This document shows positions 1-8,360 of a stretch of 64,000 bases of DNA, one piece after another; within the stretch, counting starts at the first letter, position 1, and every line of letters starts with the position of its first letter. Source of the stretch: Chloroflexota bacterium (GTDB lineage Bacteria > Chloroflexota > Anaerolineae > Anaerolineales > VGOW01); the NCBI GenBank assembly GCA_016197225.1, contig JACPWC010000013.1, positions 25,181 through 89,180 on the forward strand. Reading direction: 5' to 3'. Position numbers and translations under genes: made by a program. The notes under the pieces are model-generated. The model searched no databases, was not told the origin of the DNA, and saw nothing but the letters and a program-made list of their open reading frames with translations.

Positions 1-927
1 GAGAGCGGGCCGAGTGGCTACACCGCATCGTTCTCGGTGGATTGCACTGGCACGATCGCCATTGGTGAGACCAAGACCTGCACTGTCACTAACGACGACA
101 TCGAGTCGCCCCCTGATTTAGTGATAGAAAAGAGCGACGGCCACGACACTGCCCGGGCGGGTGAAACCCTGACTTACACTCTCGCCATTAGCAACGTCGG
201 CGCTCAGGCGGCTACCGGCGTTATTGTCGCCGACACCTTGCCAACGCTGACAAGGTTCGTCGCCGCCAGCGATGGCGGAACCGCCTCGGGGCGCCTTGTC
301 ACCTGGCCCGTCTTCGACCTGGCCGCCGGGGCCAGCGTCACTCGCACCGTCACCGTTAAGGTAACTGATATGCTCCCTGGTGGAAGCTCGACAGCCCGCA
401 TCCGCGATACGAGAACCTGGGAAGACCCTCGAGGCAGTGGCCTCCGCATTACCTTCTCCACGCCGGAACATTACTCTGGTTGCCGGCCACCGGCGACGAT
501 CACCAACGCCGCTACCGTCGCCGACGATGGCGCTCACGGCCCCGACCCGACGCCGGAGAACAATACGGCCAGCGACACTGACCGGGTGATCGCTTCCGAT
601 GTGATCTGGACGACGGGCATCCCCAACAACTGGAGTCTGGTAGGCTGGGTGAGAGTCGAATACGTCACTGACACAGGCCGCATCCTGATTAAGCAATACC
701 GGGTGAGACAAACTGGCAATCTAAGATTGACGGTCACTTATCCACCGGTCAGTGAGTGGCCGGTGATGAGAAACGGGATCGCCGAGATCCACGTTGACCT
801 GTCCATTGGAGTCTTCGATAACAATGGGAGGCCGGTGAGATGGGTGGGCGGTGACCAACGTCGGGCGCCGGGCACCCTGGGGCCGGGTCAGGATTGGGAT
901 GTGTGGTGCCGCGTAGCAAATCGGTAA
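1..927 (+). CDS. Surface/secreted protein with DUF11 repeat, C-terminal part
   Basis: The reading frame is open at the left edge, so only the C-terminal roughly 308 residues are visible. The first 35 residues end in a CTVTNDD string, typical of the edge of a prealbumin/SpaA-like beta domain. A DUF11-type domain follows (DLVIEKS, then AGETLTYTLAISNVG, GVIVADTLP, VTRTVTVKV), about residues 40-125. The last ~110 residues are beta-rich and not recognised. No C-terminal sorting signal or membrane helix is seen. Such proteins are usually very large, exported and stalk- or adhesin-like. A strong terminator follows. Function beyond a cell-surface structural role is not supported. Confidence 0.75.
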   Translation, partial: ESGPSGYTASFSVDCTGTIAIGETKTCTVTNDDIESPPDLVIEKSDGHDTARAGETLTYTLAISNVGAQAATGVIVADTLPTLTRFVAASDGGTASGRLVTWPVFDLAAGASVTRTVTVKVTDMLPGGSSTARIRDTRTWEDPRGSGLRITFSTPEHYSGCRPPATITNAATVADDGAHGPDPTPENNTASDTDRVIASDVIWTTGIPNNWSLVGWVRVEYVTDTGRILIKQYRVRQTGNLRLTVTYPPVSEWPVMRNGIAEIHVDLSIGVFDNNGRPVRWVGGDQRRAPGTLGPGQDWDVWCRVANR

Positions 928-984
928 AAAAAAAAAATTAATGCTACCGGGCAAACTTCAAGTTCAATTAGAAGACCCGGCTCC

Positions 985-1028
985 AAACGCCTGTTGGCAA
1001 CCGCCAGCAGGCGTTTGTTATTTTTTTC
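985..1028 (+). terminator. Rho-independent terminator after the surface protein gene
   Basis: A 14-bp stem with a single G:T mismatch (AAACGCCTGTTGGC, 985-998, against GCCAGCAGGCGTTT, 1003-1016) has a 4-base loop and is followed by a T-rich run at 1017-1028. Confidence 0.85.
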
Positions 1029-1245
1029 TGCCGCTTTATCGCAGGCTCTTCGTCGTGATATTTGTTTTATGCCCTGCCACTGATTCTGAAAAATGCTTGC
1101 GCCTCACGGCCAAAGAGGAGTAATATGATCTGTGGGAGCGGGTTATAGTTTTGCCCAACTGTTTTGTGAAGCCTCTACCGCTCTCTGTTGTAGCGTTTAG
1201 TTTGGGAGCAATAACGTGAGCTTTGGGCAGGCAGTTGGCCCAATC
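1029..1245. other. Intergenic stretch without a recognisable gene
   Basis: No convincing coding frame, RNA gene or known riboswitch was seen. It lies between two terminator-like hairpins, so it could hold a promoter or a small untranslated RNA, but nothing specific supports either. Confidence 0.4.
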
Positions 1246-1289
1246 AAACCGTCCGCTGACGTTGAGTGAAACGTCGGGGGCGGTTTTTT
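1246..1289 (+). terminator. Terminator-like hairpin upstream of the SnoaL-like gene
   Basis: The outer pairs AAACCG (1246-1251) and CGGTTT (1281-1286) enclose an inner stem GACGTT/AACGTC (1258-1263 and 1270-1275), and a six-T run ends the structure. It may end a short upstream transcript or act as an attenuator for the gene at 1423. A GCCGG-TGA-CCGGC hairpin lies further down, at about 1382-1394, before that gene's ribosome site. Confidence 0.6.
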
Positions 1290-1422
1290 GTTTTCCGCCC
1301 ACCGGGACACAGAAGGGAGGCAACCATCGAACGAACATGATCGTCAAACTGAGATGCAACATCCATCAAGTGGCCTACAAGGCCGGTGACCGGCTGAACT
1401 CCGGTCGGAAAGGAAACACACA

Positions 1423-1854
1423 ATGTCAGAGCAAGAGAACGTCAAAATTGCGCAGATGTTTTTCGACAACTTCAATGCCCACAATTTGGACTGGGCTGAT
1501 GGGATCGTCACCGACGATTATCGGGCCGAGGGGCCAGGCGCGCCTGGCCCGATGACCAGAGAGCAGGTAAAAATGCAAAACCAGGGTTTTCTGACGGCGT
1601 TCCCTGATTTGCATTTTGAGGTGACGCTCACTCTCAGCCAGGGTGACTATGTTGTGCTACATTGGATAGGCACCGGCACACACACCGGGCCGCTCCCTAC
1701 ACCTTCAGGCGGCGCTATCCCGCCCACCGGCAAAAAGGGGACAGTGTCGGGCAGTGTCACCTATCAGTTCCGGGAAGGCAAAGTGGCCCGCGCCTGGAAT
1801 TTCTGGGATATGGCCAGCCTGTTGGGGCAGTTGGGCTTACTGCCGCCTATGTAA
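1423..1854 (+). CDS. SnoaL-like / ester cyclase family protein
   Basis: This 143-residue protein has the SnoaL-like NTF2 fold pattern: an N-terminal helix (AQMFFDNFNAHNLDWAD), a DDYRAEGPG segment, then VTLTLSQGDYVVLHWIGTGTHTG and an aromatic C-terminal strand. Family members include polyketide cyclases and many small enzymes of unknown substrate, usually 130-150 residues, so this one looks full length. ATG 1423 is preceded by an AAGGAAA ribosome site. It is monocistronic as far as can be seen. The substrate cannot be inferred. Confidence 0.8.
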   Translation: MSEQENVKIAQMFFDNFNAHNLDWADGIVTDDYRAEGPGAPGPMTREQVKMQNQGFLTAFPDLHFEVTLTLSQGDYVVLHWIGTGTHTGPLPTPSGGAIPPTGKKGTVSGSVTYQFREGKVARAWNFWDMASLLGQLGLLPPM

Positions 1855-1882
1855 CCACAACTTGATATTCAACCAACCCTCA

Positions 1883-1970
1883 GAGCCTGTTTGACAAATC
1901 GAGTTTTGGCCGATTTCTGTAGGGCGAATTGGCAATTCGCCCTACAATTTCTGAATTTCAAAACAGGCTC
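1883..1970. repeat. Nested inverted repeat, MITE-like
   Basis: The outer arms GAGCCTGTTT (1883-1892) and AAACAGGCTC (1961-1970) enclose a near-perfect palindrome, TGTAGGGCGAATT / AATTCGCCCTACA (about 1919-1946). No coding capacity. Short low-complexity sequence (attgtgcattgtgaattg) follows to about 2003. From memory, palindromes of this GTAGGGCGAAT type recur in Chloroflexota and cyanobacterial genomes. Confidence 0.75.
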
Positions 1971-2041
1971 GCGGGTTGGCATTGTGCATTGTGAATTGTG
2001 GATTAGCGGCAAAGACTGTGGGAGCCGACGATGATTAAGCC

Positions 2042-2071
2042 TTGACTTCAGGCGGCGATTTTTGTTATAGT
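2042..2071 (+). promoter_or_regulatory. Sigma70-type promoter of the trp operon
   Basis: TTGACT (2042-2047) and TATAGT (2066-2071) are separated by 18 bases. Transcription would start near 2078, just ahead of the T-box leader. Confidence 0.65.
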
Positions 2072-2089
2072 GCCGTCAACCACATAAAC

Positions 2090-2440
2090 CAAAAACGTCG
2101 AAGAGGACGAGTATGCGCCGAAACGAGGCATAGAGAGTCGGACAGAAGTTGGTGGAAGCCCGACGCCCACGCTGACGCGGAATGGCCCTCAGAGTTGCAA
2201 GGCAAAAAGCTGTGAAGCTGAGTAGCCGCCGCCGGAGACGCCACCGTTATCAGGGCAGAGGGTATCGCCATAAAAGGCTGTGCCCGCAAAAAGTGAGGCT
2301 GGCCTACGCAAAATCTGTCGCATCGTCGGCAGATTTTTGTTTATGTATCCCACCGACCTAAACTGGGTGGCACCACGGAAGACTGCTTTCGTCCCAAAAG
2401 ATGGAAGCAGTCTTTTTGATTCTCGCAAAAGCACGGATTT
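2090..2440 (+). promoter_or_regulatory. T-box leader (tRNA-Trp sensing) of the trp operon
   Basis: Stem I hallmarks are present: GACGAGTA (2106-2113), AGAGAG (2132-2137), and GGTGGAAGCC. The specifier region reads GAA-TGG-C, with the TGG tryptophan codon at 2183-2185. The conserved T-box GGGTGGCACCACGG is at 2365-2378. A terminator follows: AGACTGCTTTC (2380-2390) paired with GAAGCAGTCT and a T-run to about 2417. In such leaders, uncharged tRNA pairs with both the specifier and the T-box and stabilises the antiterminator, so the operon is read when Trp-tRNA is scarce. Specifier and downstream genes agree. Confidence 0.93.
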
Positions 2441-2501
2441 CCAGAAGAGGCGGATCGCGATCTGTTCATTCTGAGAATCCGTGCTCTGAAGAGGCAATAC
2501 T

Positions 2502-3986
2502 ATGGTGCTTGCTCAACCCACTCTAACTCACCACTCTGACTTTTCCACGCACGTCACCGTCGCCCGCGAACTGCCCACCGATCTCGAAACGCCTGTCTCA
2601 GTCTACCTTAAACTTGCGGCGGGCGGCGGGCCGTCGTTTTTGCTGGAGAGCGTGACCGGCGGCGAGCAGGTGGCGCGTTATTCGTTCATCGGCGTCGAGC
2701 CGAAGGTTGCGCTCGTTCTGCGCGGGCGGACGATTGAGCGACACGCGGGCGGCCAAATTACCGATTACGAATTACCAAGCAACGTTGACCCTCTCGAATC
2801 AATCCGCGCCGAGCTGGCCGATTACGCCGTCGAGCACGCCCCAGACCTGCCGCGCTTCCTCGGCGGCATGGTCGGCTATCTCGGTTACGAGACTGTCCAG
2901 TTCTTTGAGCCGACGTTTGATTTGCCGAAAGCCGATCTGCCAGATGGCATCTTCCTGCTGGCCGACACGGTGGTAGCATTTGATCATGCGCGAGGGCGGA
3001 CGCTGTTGATGACGACGGTCTCGACAGAGGAGCGAGAGGAGGCTGAGGCGCGGCTGGGTGCGCTGGCCGAAAAGATAAAAGCTGCCACTCCCCAAAAAAC
3101 CCAGGCACCCAAACTCCCATTCACGGAGAAAGGAGAGACGCGAACGCGATCAAACATCACCCGAGAGGCATTTGAGGCGAGTGTTCTGCGAGCGAAGGAG
3201 CACATCGCGGCCGGCGACATTTTTCAGGTGGTGCTGTCACAACGGCTATCCCGGCAGACGGCGGCTAAACCGTTCGACATCTATCGCAGTTTGCGGCGGC
3301 TCAATCCGTCGCCGTACATGTTCTTCTTCGACTTTGGCGCTCTGGCCGGCGAGCCGTTGCATCTAATCGGCGCCTCGCCGGAAATTCTCACTCGACTCGA
3401 AGGGGCAACCGCCACGGTGCGCCCCATCGCCGGGACTCGCCCCCGTGGCCGGACGCCTGCCGAGGACGCAACCCACGAGGCCGACCTGCTAGCCGACCCT
3501 AAAGAGCGCGCCGAGCACGTGATGCTGGTGGACCTGGGCCGCAACGACATCGGACGGGCCTGCAAATACGGCTCGGTGAAAGTGTCGGAACTGATGACGG
3601 TTGAACGCTACTCGCACGTGATGCACATTGTCTCGCACGTCACCGGCGAACTGAGCGAAGGGCGCGATGCTTACGATTTGATCCGCGCCACGTTTCCGGC
3701 AGGCACGGTGAGCGGCGCGCCCAAAGTGCGGGCCATGGAAATCATCGCCGGGCTTGAGGGCGAAGCGCGCGGGCCGTACGCAGGCCTGGTGGGTTACATC
3801 GGCTTCGACGGTTCGATGGACACCTGCATCACCATTCGCACCTTGCTCATGCGCGGCCAGACAGTGAGCGTGCAGGCCGGGGCCGGCATCGTCGCCGACT
3901 CTGATCCGGCGAAGGAATACGAAGAGACGATGAACAAAGCCAGGGCGCTTATTAAAGCTGTTGAGTTGGCCGAAGAATCTTTCTAA
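2502..3986 (+). CDS. trpE: Anthranilate synthase component I
   Basis: TrpE converts chorismate plus ammonia (from TrpG) to anthranilate, the first committed step of tryptophan synthesis. The 494-residue length is normal. The N-terminal domain keeps the LLES motif (residues 47-50) used in tryptophan feedback binding. The C-terminal chorismate-binding domain shows DIFQVVLSQR, GASPEIL, RPIAGTRPRG, DLGRNDIGR and TFPAGTVSGAPK. ATG 2502 follows a GAAGAGG ribosome site. It is first in the T-box-controlled operon. A stretch at about residues 85-93 (QITDYELPS) is encoded by AATTACC-type low-complexity sequence like that inside trpF. Confidence 0.97.
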   Translation: MVLAQPTLTHHSDFSTHVTVARELPTDLETPVSVYLKLAAGGGPSFLLESVTGGEQVARYSFIGVEPKVALVLRGRTIERHAGGQITDYELPSNVDPLESIRAELADYAVEHAPDLPRFLGGMVGYLGYETVQFFEPTFDLPKADLPDGIFLLADTVVAFDHARGRTLLMTTVSTEEREEAEARLGALAEKIKAATPQKTQAPKLPFTEKGETRTRSNITREAFEASVLRAKEHIAAGDIFQVVLSQRLSRQTAAKPFDIYRSLRRLNPSPYMFFFDFGALAGEPLHLIGASPEILTRLEGATATVRPIAGTRPRGRTPAEDATHEADLLADPKERAEHVMLVDLGRNDIGRACKYGSVKVSELMTVERYSHVMHIVSHVTGELSEGRDAYDLIRATFPAGTVSGAPKVRAMEIIAGLEGEARGPYAGLVGYIGFDGSMDTCITIRTLLMRGQTVSVQAGAGIVADSDPAKEYEETMNKARALIKAVELAEESF

Positions 3987-4050
3987 AGTCGGGTGGTCAG
4001 GTAGTCGAATAGTCGAACAGACTACTCGACTACTCGACCACCAGACCAAG
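3987..4050. repeat. GTAGTCG-type inverted repeat in the trpE-trpS gap
   Basis: The whole gap is built from imperfect GTAGTCGA units: GGTGGTCAGGTAGTCGAATAG on the left, ACTACTCGACTACTCGACC on the right. They fold into a long hairpin that begins at the trpE stop. The same family recurs at 5702-5800 and inside the cobalamin riboswitch (42217-42306). Confidence 0.85.
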
Positions 4051-4063
4051 CGACAAAACGACC

Positions 4064-5110
4064 ATGACCAAACCCCGTCTTCTTACCGGCGACCGCCCCA
4101 CCGGCCGGCTCCATCTCGGCCATTACGTGGGCAGTCTTGCCAATCGAATCAAACTACAACATGAGTACGAAGCCTTCTTCATCATCGCCGACTTACACAC
4201 GCTGACGACGAGGCCGGAGCGCGACTTCATCCGCGAAATCCCCGGCTACATTCGCGAGATCGTGTTGGACTATTTAGCCGTCGGCATTGACCCGGAGCTT
4301 TCCACCATCTTCGTCCAGTCGGCCATCCCCGAAACTTACGAACTCAACCTGCTGTTCGAGATGCTGGTCACCGTGCCGCGCCTTGAACGATTGCCTTCGC
4401 TGAAAGACATGGCTCGCGACGCCAACCTGGACACGATGCCGTTTGGTTTGCTGGGCTACCCCGTTTTGCAAGCGGTGGATATTCTGCTTCCACGCGCCAA
4501 CATCGTGCCGGTCGGCAAAGACAATCAGGCGCACGTCGAACTGGCCCGCGAGATCGCCCGCCGCTTCAACCTGCTGTACGCGCCCGTCTTCCCCGAACCT
4601 GAGGCGCTGGTGGGCGAAGTGCCGACGCTCGTCGGCACGGACGGGAGCGCCAAAATGAGCAAGTCGGCGAACAACGCAATTTATCTTTCAGATGACGCCG
4701 AAACAGTGGAGGCCAAAGTGAAGGTCATGTATACCGACCCTAACCGTCTGCGCGCCACCGACCCCGGCACGGTCGAGGGCAACCCGGTCTTCATCTATCA
4801 CGACGCCTTCAACGCGAACAAAGACGAAGTGGCCGATTTGAAAGAACGCTATCGCAACGGCAAAGTGGGCGACGTGGAAGTGAAAGCCAAACTCGCCCAG
4901 GCCCTCAACGCCTTCCTCGATCCGTTCCGCGAGCGCCGCGCCCACTACATGACGCGGCCACTGCTCCTGCAGGACGTGATCGCCAACGGCATCCGCCGGA
5001 TGCAGGCCGAGGCCAAAGAGACGATGTTGCTGGCGCGCGAGGCGGCAGGGCTGGGCTACGTAGCCGAGTTGTATCAGGACACGGTGGATATTTTTGGGGA
5101 GAGTGAGTGA
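4064..5110 (+). CDS. trpS: Tryptophanyl-tRNA synthetase
   Basis: This class I aminoacyl-tRNA synthetase charges tRNA-Trp. It is 348 residues, normal for TrpS. The HIGH-type motif is HLGH (residues 17-20) and the KMSKS loop is near residue 197 ([11 protein letters not shown]). ATG 4064 lies just after the inter-gene hairpin. Placing trpS inside a T-box trp operon ties charging capacity and amino acid supply to the same tRNA-Trp signal. It could be a second, regulated TrpS, but no other copy is visible here. Confidence 0.96.
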   Translation: MTKPRLLTGDRPTGRLHLGHYVGSLANRIKLQHEYEAFFIIADLHTLTTRPERDFIREIPGYIREIVLDYLAVGIDPELSTIFVQSAIPETYELNLLFEMLVTVPRLERLPSLKDMARDANLDTMPFGLLGYPVLQAVDILLPRANIVPVGKDNQAHVELAREIARRFNLLYAPVFPEPEALVGEVPTLVGTDGSAKMSKSANNAIYLSDDAETVEAKVKVMYTDPNRLRATDPGTVEGNPVFIYHDAFNANKDEVADLKERYRNGKVGDVEVKAKLAQALNAFLDPFRERRAHYMTRPLLLQDVIANGIRRMQAEAKETMLLAREAAGLGYVAELYQDTVDIFGESE

Positions 5111-5145
5111 AGAGAGATTGGAGATTAGAGAATTGGAGATTGGGC
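5111..5145. repeat. GGAGATTAGAG-type low-complexity spacer before trpG
   Basis: Purine-rich repeats of TTGGAGATTAGAGAATTGGAGATTGG fill the trpS-trpG gap. Related sequence, with its complement, lies before trpA and inside the metal ATPase gene at 49091-49119. Confidence 0.6.
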
Positions 5146-5712
5146 ATGATTGCGATGATTGATAACTACGACTCGTTTACTTACAACCTGGTTCAATATT
5201 TTGGCGAACTGGGCACGGAGATGACCGTCTTTCGTAACGACCAAGTGACACTCAATCGCCTTGTCACCCTGTCACCCTCCCACCTTGTCATCTCCCCCGG
5301 CCCCGGCGACCCGAATGACGGCGGTATCTCCAACGACGCCATTCTCTACTTCACCGGCAAGATTCCGGTGCTGGGGGTGTGTCTCGGTCATCAGTGCATC
5401 GGCGCTGTCTTTGGCGGCAAGGTCAGCCGCGCTCCCCGGCTCATGCACGGCAAAACGTCGCCCATCTACCACCACGGGCAAGGTTTGTTCGAGGGCCTGC
5501 CGTCGCCATTCAACGCCACTCGCTACCACTCGCTCATCGTCGAAGAGCCACTGCCCGACTGCCTCGAAGCGCAAGCCTTTACCAAAGAAGGCGAAGTGAT
5601 GGCCTTGCGCCACAAAGAAGGCCCGACCTTTGGCGTGCAGTTCCACCCGGAAAGTATTTTGACGGAGGGCGGGAAGGTGCTGTTGAAAAACTTTCTGGAG
5701 TTAGTCGGGTAG
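5146..5712 (+). CDS. trpG: Anthranilate synthase component II, glutamine amidotransferase
   Basis: TrpG supplies ammonia from glutamine to TrpE. It has the class I amidotransferase pattern: [16 protein letters not shown] at the N-terminus, VISPGPGDP, nucleophile Cys79 in GVCLGHQ, HGKTSPI and catalytic His/Glu in FHPES. ATG 5146 is chosen because a frame extending to GTG 5107 would be encoded by repeat sequence; ATG 5155 is also possible. Residues about 34-43 ([10 protein letters not shown]) are encoded by pyrimidine-rich CTTGTCACCCTGTCACC repeats, where other TrpG proteins carry an unrelated linker. Confidence 0.95.
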   Translation: MIAMIDNYDSFTYNLVQYFGELGTEMTVFRNDQVTLNRLVTLSPSHLVISPGPGDPNDGGISNDAILYFTGKIPVLGVCLGHQCIGAVFGGKVSRAPRLMHGKTSPIYHHGQGLFEGLPSPFNATRYHSLIVEEPLPDCLEAQAFTKEGEVMALRHKEGPTFGVQFHPESILTEGGKVLLKNFLELVG

Positions 5713-5800
5713 TCAGATGGTCAAGTAGTCGAGTAGTCAAGTGGCCGGGCAACGAGCCATCCGACTACCTGACTACTCGACTACAAGACTGCTTGACTTG
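5702..5800. repeat. GTAGTCG-type inverted repeat between trpG and trpD
   Basis: The left arm (GTCGGGTAGTCAGATGGTC... GAGTAGTC) and right arm (CGACTACCTGACTACTCGAC) pair over about 35 bases. The left arm includes the last trpG codons and the trpG stop codon. An in-frame extension of trpD to 5741 would translate the right arm and is rejected. Confidence 0.85.
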
Positions 5801-5806
5801 TTCGCC

Positions 5807-6835
5807 ATGATCAAAACCGTCCTCCCCAAACTTCTCCGCCGCGAGAATTTGACTCAGGCCGAAGCGGAAAGCGCCATGACCGACATCATGGGCGGCACGG
5901 CCACCCCGGCCCAAATTGGCGGCTATTTGATTGCCTTGCGGATGAAAGGCGAAACGGTGGACGAGATCACCGGTAGCGCCCGGGCAATGCGGGCGCACGC
6001 CACCAAGGTGGCGCCGTCTCGCAGTGGCGGCCAACCCTTGTTCGACACCGCCGGAACCGGCGGCGACGGGGCAGGCACGTTCAACGTCTCCACGGCGGCG
6101 GCCTTCGTCGTCGCCGGAACCGGGCGCAAGGTCGCCAAGCACGGCAACCGCGCCGCCTCGTCGGCCTGCGGTTCCGCCGACGTGTTGAGCGCGTTGGGCG
6201 TGAGCCTGGAACTGACGCCGGAGCAAGTGGCGAAGTGCATTGACGAAGTCGGCATCGGCTTCTTGTTTGCGCCCAGGTTTCATCCAGCTATGAAATTCGC
6301 CGTCGGCCCGCGCAAGGAGTTGGGCCAGCGCACCATCTTCAACGTGCTCGGCCCGCTCACCAACCCGGCAGGCGCGAGCCAACAACTGATCGGCGTGTAC
6401 GACCCGGCGCTGACCGAGACGATTGCCAAAGTGTTCGGCGAGCTTGGCGGGGTAGCGGCGTTTGTGGTGCACGGTCACGGCGGCCTCGACGAGTTGACGA
6501 CGACCGGCCCGAATAAAGTTAGCCATCTCAAAGACGGCCAAGTGACGACATTTGAACTTGATTCGGAGTCGCTTGGTTTGCGCCGCGCCGGGCCGGGCGA
6601 TCTCAAAGGCGGCTCACCGGAAGAGAACGCGCAGATAATGCGGCAAGTGTTGAGTGGCGAGAGCAATGGCGCTTTGAAGGACGTGGTTCTGCTCAACGCC
6701 GCCGCCGCCATCGCCGCCGACAGCGGCGACCTGGCGAACGGCCTAGCCGAAGCCCGCCAAGCCCTCGAAAGCGGCGCGGCCCTGGCGAAGATGGAAGCGC
6801 TGGTCAAACTGTCTAGCGAACTGAGGAAGGGCTAA
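5807..6835 (+). CDS. trpD: Anthranilate phosphoribosyltransferase
   Basis: TrpD joins anthranilate to PRPP. It is 342 residues, normal length. The PRPP-binding glycine loop DTAGTGGDG (about residues 77-85) is followed by FNVSTAAAFV, KHGNRAAS and GSADVLSALG; FAPRFHPAMK and GPRKELGQRTIFNVLGPLTNP lie further on. ATG 5807 is chosen because residues upstream of it come from the junction repeat. Fourth enzyme gene in the operon. Confidence 0.97.
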   Translation: MIKTVLPKLLRRENLTQAEAESAMTDIMGGTATPAQIGGYLIALRMKGETVDEITGSARAMRAHATKVAPSRSGGQPLFDTAGTGGDGAGTFNVSTAAAFVVAGTGRKVAKHGNRAASSACGSADVLSALGVSLELTPEQVAKCIDEVGIGFLFAPRFHPAMKFAVGPRKELGQRTIFNVLGPLTNPAGASQQLIGVYDPALTETIAKVFGELGGVAAFVVHGHGGLDELTTTGPNKVSHLKDGQVTTFELDSESLGLRRAGPGDLKGGSPEENAQIMRQVLSGESNGALKDVVLLNAAAAIAADSGDLANGLAEARQALESGAALAKMEALVKLSSELRKG

Positions 6836-6902
6836 CCGCGAAGGCGCGAAGGCCGCTAAGTTTTTTCTTGGTTTTCTTTGCGTTCTTTGCGTCTTCGCGG
6901 TG
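6836..6902. repeat. CGCGAAGG-type inverted repeat between trpD and trpC
   Basis: CCGCGAAGGCGCGAAGGCC pairs imperfectly with TTTGCGTTCTTTGCGTCTTCGCGG. The same family occurs at 27412-27495, 31444-31530 and 38290-38365 ('fixed text' around aaagacgcaaag / ctttgcgtctt). Confidence 0.8.
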
Positions 6903-6908
6903 AAAGAA

Positions 6909-7688
6909 ATGTCTATCCTTTCGGAAATCTTTGCCCACAAGCGTGCTGAGGTAGCAGAGCAGAAGAAGCGCGTGCCGATGATCGAGTTGCGGCGGCAGAT
7001 TGAGACGGTTCGACCACCACTTGATTTCCTGGCCGCACTCAAAGCCGCCCACCGCCCGGCGCTGATCGCCGAAGTAAAAAAAGGATCGCCGTCGAAAGGC
7101 GTGATGGTCGCCGACTTCGACCCGATCCGGCTGGCGCAAACCTACGCCGCCAACGGGGCAACCGCCATATCGGTGTTGACCGACGAGAAATACTTTGGCG
7201 GCTCGCTCAGTTACCTTCGTCAAATTGCCAATTTGAATCTCGGCGTGCCACTGCTTCGCAAAGAGTTCATTTGCGATCCCTATCAGGTTTACGAAGCGCG
7301 AGCGGCGGGCGCGGACGCAGTTCTGCTCATCGTCGCCGAGTTGAGCGACCACGAACTACTAACGTTTCAGAGCCGGATTCGCCATCTGGGCATGGCGGCG
7401 CTGGTGGAAGTTCACACCTATCACGAACTGGTGCGCGCCCTGAGTTGTGGCGCTACGTTCATCGGCATCAACAACCGCGACTTGCGCGACTTTTCCGTGA
7501 GCCTGGACACAACGCGCCGGTTGCGCCCTCTGCTCCCGCCGGGCGTTGCCGTTGTAGCCGAGAGCGGCATCCGCGTGCGTGAGGACGTTTGCGGCCTGGG
7601 TGTGGACGCGGTGCTGGTGGGCGAGGCAATTGTGCGGGCGGAGGATGTGGGGGCGAAGGTGAGAGAGTTGGCGGGGCGTATTGCGTAG
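6909..7688 (+). CDS. trpC: Indole-3-glycerol-phosphate synthase
   Basis: TrpC closes the indole ring from CdRP. It is a 259-residue (beta/alpha)8 barrel with LIAEVKKGSPSKG, AISVLTDEKYFGGS, LLRKEFICDPYQV, GADAVLLI, INNRDL and AESGI, covering the catalytic Lys and Glu residues. ATG 6909 is preferred over in-frame GTG 6900, which lies at the edge of the repeat. Downstream trpF is separate, not fused. Confidence 0.96.
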   Translation: MSILSEIFAHKRAEVAEQKKRVPMIELRRQIETVRPPLDFLAALKAAHRPALIAEVKKGSPSKGVMVADFDPIRLAQTYAANGATAISVLTDEKYFGGSLSYLRQIANLNLGVPLLRKEFICDPYQVYEARAAGADAVLLIVAELSDHELLTFQSRIRHLGMAALVEVHTYHELVRALSCGATFIGINNRDLRDFSVSLDTTRRLRPLLPPGVAVVAESGIRVREDVCGLGVDAVLVGEAIVRAEDVGAKVRELAGRIA

Positions 7689-7739
7689 TGCGTATTCCGT
7701 AACCTTCTACGGAATACGAAATACGAAATATGAAAATAC
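7684..7739. repeat. ATACGAAATACG-type inverted repeat between trpC and trpF
   Basis: GTATTGCGTAGTGCGTATTCCGTAA and TTCTACGGAATACGAAATACG form an imperfect hairpin. It starts at the trpC stop and reaches the trpF start, whose GTG lies at its 3' edge. Confidence 0.75.
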
Positions 7740-8360
7740 GTGAAGGTCAAGATTTGCGGCATCACCACCATCAACGATGCTCTGATGTGCGCTGAAGCCG
7801 GGGCCGACTTCATCGGGCTGAACTTTTATCCGAAAAGCCCGCGCTATCTCTCGCGAGAGAGGGCGCGCCAGATTGCATCGGCTTTACGCGATCTGCCCAA
7901 GCCGCCCGTGCTCGTCGGCGTGTTCGTCAACGAATCGGCGGCGGCGATGAAGGCGGCGCTGGACGAGTGCGGCTTAGACCTGGCCCAGTTGAGCGGCGAC
8001 GAGTCGGAGGACGTTTTACATGCGATGGGCGAGCGCGGGTTCAAAGCAATACGCAACCACCAATTACCAATTACCAATTACCAATTACTTCTCTTCGACG
8101 CTCACGCCGCCGGTCATTTCGGTGGAACGGGGAAAACAGCCGATTGGACACTGGCGGCTCAACTGGCGAAGCAATGCCGGTTATTGCTGGCCGGCGGTCT
8201 CACCCCGGACAACGTCGCCCTGGCAATTGGCCGCGTCCAACCGTGGGGCGTGGACGTGGCCTCAGGCGTCGAGACGGCTCCGGGAGTGAAAGACCGGGCG
8301 AAAGTATTTGCATTCATCAAGGCGGCAAAGGATGTCTCTAATTCTAACTCCTCACTCTAA
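7740..8360 (+). CDS. trpF: Phosphoribosylanthranilate isomerase
   Basis: TrpF performs the Amadori rearrangement of PRA to Cd[31 protein letters not shown], the [15 protein letters not shown] loop and [11 protein letters not shown] mark the family; 206 residues is normal. GTG 7740 is the only in-frame start near KVKICG. Residues about 106-115 ([10 protein letters not shown]) are encoded by a run of CCAATTA repeats at the position where other TrpF proteins have an unrelated linker. The last residues (VSNSNSSL) also come from repeat sequence at the trpB junction. It overlaps trpB by 29 bases. Confidence 0.94.
   Translation: MKVKICGITTINDALMCAEAGADFIGLNFYPKSPRYLSRERARQIASALRDLPKPPVLVGVFVNESAAAMKAALDECGLDLAQLSGDESEDVLHAMGERGFKAIRNHQLPITNYQLLLFDAHAAGHFGGTGKTADWTLAAQLAKQCRLLLAGGLTPDNVALAIGRVQPWGVDVASGVETAPGVKDRAKVFAFIKAAKDVSNSNSSL
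8057..8088. repeat. CCAATTA tandem repeat inside trpF
   Basis: About four and a half copies of CCAATTA lie in frame inside the coding sequence. The number of bases keeps the frame open. Confidence 0.85.

Noticed and set aside
1290..1422. Riboswitch before the SnoaL-like gene
   Set aside because: Hairpins are present but no known aptamer consensus could be matched.
5741..5806. Longer trpD start
   Set aside because: The extra residues are encoded by the inter-gene inverted repeat; ATG 5807 begins the family-conserved sequence.
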